From Flavobacteriia bacterium (GTDB lineage: Bacteria > Bacteroidota > Bacteroidia > Flavobacteriales > Flavobacteriaceae): a DNA stretch of 10,501 nt. Below, piece after piece: positions 8,564 through 10,501 of this stretch. The DNA is taken from assembly GCA_003973375.1 (NCBI GenBank), contig QNYL01000156.1, positions 1 through 10,501 of the forward strand, in the 5' to 3' direction. Numbering within the stretch: the stretch's first letter is position 1; the number at the start of each line of letters is the position of its first letter. A program made the position numbers and the translations under genes. Under the pieces are notes generated by a model. The model did no database searches. It had not been told where the DNA came from and saw only the letters and a list, made by a program, of their open reading frames with translations.

Positions 8564-8986
8564 AGGAATAAGCCTGTATGTACGCTTGAGATAAATCTTG
8601 TAAACGCTACCAAATCTTTGAGCTAATAATTTTTCTTCTATGTTGATCTTCATAAAAAGTACTGTACAAAGTAAAAGGTAAATGATAAAATTAATCCATG
8701 TGAAGTTGTAGATAACCACGGCACCAAAAAAACTGATCAGACCAAAATACATCGGATTCCTAATCCATCTGTAAGGACCCTTATCTACAAAAACAGCAGA
8801 AGCTTTAATTTCAGGCTGGATATTGAAATTCCCTATCTTTATTGCAAAAATACCCCATAGGGCCACAACAGATCCTATGATTTGAATAATTAATAGAAAT
8901 CCGTTGGTTATAAAGTGTTCGAAGAATACAAAATAGGCAAGACAGCTAAATTGTATGACAACCAGAATAAGTGATTTTTTAGACAA
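8552..8986 (-). CDS. Isoprenylcysteine/phospholipid methyltransferase-like membrane protein
   Basis: The 144-residue integral membrane protein has hydrophobic segments at about 5-22, 28-50, 81-94 and 96-113. The C-terminal half carries the ICMT/PEMT family signature GPYRWIRNPMYFG at 70-82 and EEKLLAQRFG at 117-126, which in related enzymes bind S-adenosylmethionine and place the active site at the membrane surface. Small bacterial members are mostly of unknown substrate. The family position often held by His (RHP) is Asn77 here. The start is TTG at 8986: no ATG or GTG lies between it and the in-frame stop upstream, and the SKKS sequence that follows gives a normal N terminus. It is divergent from the nucleotidase-like gene, 83 bases away, and 43 bases upstream of the beta-barrel gene. 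Confidence 0.8.
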   Translation of the reverse strand: MSKKSLILVVIQFSCLAYFVFFEHFITNGFLLIIQIIGSVVALWGIFAIKIGNFNIQPEIKASAVFVDKGPYRWIRNPMYFGLISFFGAVVIYNFTWINFIIYLLLCTVLFMKINIEEKLLAQRFGSVYKIYLKRTYRLIPFVY

Positions 8987-9005
8987 ATTAATGGGTATTA
9001 AAAAA

Positions 9006-9013
9006 CAAAAATA
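9006..9013 (-). promoter_or_regulatory. Putative -7 promoter box for the methyltransferase-like gene
   Basis: On the complement the sequence is TATTTTTG, a TAnnTTTG match, 19 bases before the TTG start. A -33 element is not visible. It lies in the 83-base divergent region 8987-9069, in which I see no convincing plus-strand box for the gene starting at 9070. Confidence 0.4.
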
Positions 9014-9069
9014 ACAAAATGATTATTTTTTCTCAGCATATCATTACATTTATACTAAATTATTATCTG

Positions 9070-10501
9070 GTGAAAATACTTAAAACGAGTCTGTTTTTCA
9101 TTATTTTTTTAATGATCCTGAATTCCTGTAACAGAAAGGATGATGAAATTAAGTTTACTTTTTTACAATTGAATGATGTATATGAGATCGCTGCACTTGG
9201 TGGCGGTGAATTTGGAGGAATGGACAGGGTAGAAACTTTACACAAGGAATTACTTAAAGAAAACCCGAATACTTTTATGTTTATGGCAGGAGACTTTTTA
9301 AATCCGTCTTTGCTTGGAAATGTTAAGTACAAAGGAGAAAGGATCAAAGGGAAACAGATGATAGATGTAATGAATGCCATGAACTTTGATTTGGTAACTT
9401 TTGGTAATCATGAATTTGATCTTAGCGAAGAATTACTTCAGGAAAGAATTGACAGTTCAAACTTTCAATGGATCTCAACAGATGTAAAACATCTGCTAAA
9501 AGACAGTACGGCAGTGCCCTTTTATAAAAATACAGCCAAGGGTAAAGAAGATTTTCCCAGAACTGTGATCCTGAATTTAAAAGATGAGGACGGAACAACG
9601 ATAAAGATCGGATTTTTTAGCGCTACGGTCAATTCTAATCCGGTACCTTATGTTAAATATACCGATTTCTATGAAAATGCAAAAAATGCCTATAATAATC
9701 TGAAAACTAAAACCGATCTGGTTTTTGGTTTAACCCATCTGAAGATCAGTCAGGATAAATTGCTGGCAAAAATGTTACCGGATGTACCGCTTTTGATGGG
9801 GGGACATGAGCATTACAATATGCTGGTTCCGGTAGGGAATGTAAAGATTGCCAAAGCAGATGCCAATGCCAGAACCGTATATGTTCACAGGATCACTTAC
9901 AATAAAAAGACCAAAGAAGTAGAGGTAAACAGTGAACTGGTGGAGATCAATCCCAATATTCCTTCAGATAGAAAAGTGGCTGAAATTGTTGACAGATGGC
10001 AGGCCATATTGAATAAAAAGATAGAGGAATATTCGCCAAAGGCCTATGAAGTGATCTATAAGGCTGAAGTCCCGTTAAACGGAATGGATGATGCTGTTAG
10101 GAGTGAACAGACGAATCTTGGAAAACTGATTGCCGAATCCATGGCTTACGGATTTGATTATCGGGTGGATGGTGCCCTGGTTAACGGAGGTTCCATGCGT
10201 CTTGATGATATGCTGAAAGGAAATATAACCGGTGTTGATGTTTTTAGGGTGATGCCATTTGGCGGAAGTGTTATAAAAGTAAAAATTACCGGAAAACTCT
10301 TAAAAAGAGTACTGAATTATGGTAGAATCAGCAAAGGGGAAGGTTCCTATTTACAGCGCTATAATTTTACTTATGATAAAGATAAAAAGATCTGGTACAT
10401 TAAAGGGAAGCCTATTGATGATAAAAAGGTTTATACCGTTGCCTTTAGCGATTATCTTTTAAAAGGATATGATATCTCATTTTTAAAACCAGAAAATAAA
10501 G
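9070..10501 (+). CDS. 5'-nucleotidase/metallophosphatase-family lipoprotein (cut by window end)
   Basis: At least 477 residues are encoded and the frame is still open at the edge. The start is GTG at 9070, chosen because it opens a lipoprotein signal: Lys2 and Lys5, a hydrophobic stretch at 7-17, and lipobox LNSC with Cys20. A calcineurin-like phosphoesterase domain follows (~28-290): NDVYE at 35-39, AGD at 73-75, GNHE at 112-115, TH at 222-223 and GGHEH at 244-248. Then comes a 5'-nucleotidase C-terminal domain with NGGSMR at 372-377 and VMPFGG at 394-399. Enzymes of this fold hydrolyse nucleotides, UDP-sugars or other phosphoesters outside the cytoplasm. The first metal motif has Tyr38 where UshA has a His, which fits a distinct NDVYE-type subgroup. 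Cys20 is followed by NRKDDE, resembling the surface lipoprotein export signal of flavobacteria, so it may sit on the cell surface. Substrate unknown. Confidence 0.88.
   Translation, partial: MKILKTSLFFIIFLMILNSCNRKDDEIKFTFLQLNDVYEIAALGGGEFGGMDRVETLHKELLKENPNTFMFMAGDFLNPSLLGNVKYKGERIKGKQMIDVMNAMNFDLVTFGNHEFDLSEELLQERIDSSNFQWISTDVKHLLKDSTAVPFYKNTAKGKEDFPRTVILNLKDEDGTTIKIGFFSATVNSNPVPYVKYTDFYENAKNAYNNLKTKTDLVFGLTHLKISQDKLLAKMLPDVPLLMGGHEHYNMLVPVGNVKIAKADANARTVYVHRITYNKKTKEVEVNSELVEINPNIPSDRKVAEIVDRWQAILNKKIEEYSPKAYEVIYKAEVPLNGMDDAVRSEQTNLGKLIAESMAYGFDYRVDGALVNGGSMRLDDMLKGNITGVDVFRVMPFGGSVIKVKITGKLLKRVLNYGRISKGEGSYLQRYNFTYDKDKKIWYIKGKPIDDKKVYTVAFSDYLLKGYDISFLKPENK

Noticed and set aside
9063..9380. 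Minus-strand open frame of 105 codons at the start of the nucleotidase-like gene
   Set aside because: It is antisense to a lipoprotein signal and phosphoesterase motifs that are clearly coding on the plus strand.

Overview
The window is almost entirely the chromosome of a bacterium of the Bacteroidota, most likely a member of the Flavobacteriaceae. The evidence is AT-rich DNA, start codons without Shine-Dalgarno sequences, several TAnnTTTG-type -7 promoter boxes, lipoprotein signal peptides, and a bacteroidete-style glucosamine-6-phosphate deaminase fused to a PIG-L deacetylase. The first ~385 bases do not fit. They hold an (AG)24 microsatellite followed by a GC-richer block that looks like an animal-type exon, with a pyrimidine-rich tract plus CAG on its left and GTAAGT on its right. 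This block runs in frame into the bacterial deaminase gene. The simplest reading is a chimeric or contaminated contig end, probably host and associated bacterium; a real fusion is less likely.

Plus strand, 142-5451: the deaminase/deacetylase fusion (GlcNAc-6-P/GlcN-6-P to fructose-6-P), an SMP-30/gluconolactonase-like lipoprotein, then the glycolytic pair pfkA-gap (fructose-6-P to fructose-1,6-bisphosphate; glyceraldehyde-3-P oxidation), closed by a strong intrinsic terminator. Together these feed amino sugar carbon into glycolysis.

5509-5692: a roughly 180-bp non-coding element with 16-bp perfect terminal inverted repeats, a second nested inverted repeat and three internal hairpins. It is a MITE-like element or a structured RNA, and it sits immediately upstream of a LysE/RhtB exporter gene that starts with GTG. 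Its right repeat contains a promoter-like box pointing into the exporter. A divergent HMG-CoA lyase gene follows.

Minus strand, 7222-8986: a polyphosphate-glucokinase-type ROK kinase, a bidirectional terminator, a small secreted beta-barrel protein with the best promoter in the window, and an isoprenylcysteine/phospholipid methyltransferase-like membrane protein. Divergent from these, at 9070, is the start of a 5'-nucleotidase-family lipoprotein that runs off the right edge. It carries a signal suggesting export to the cell surface.

The most noteworthy items are the foreign in-frame junction at the left, the structured inverted-repeat element at 5509-5692, and the surface-export signal on the nucleotidase-like lipoprotein.
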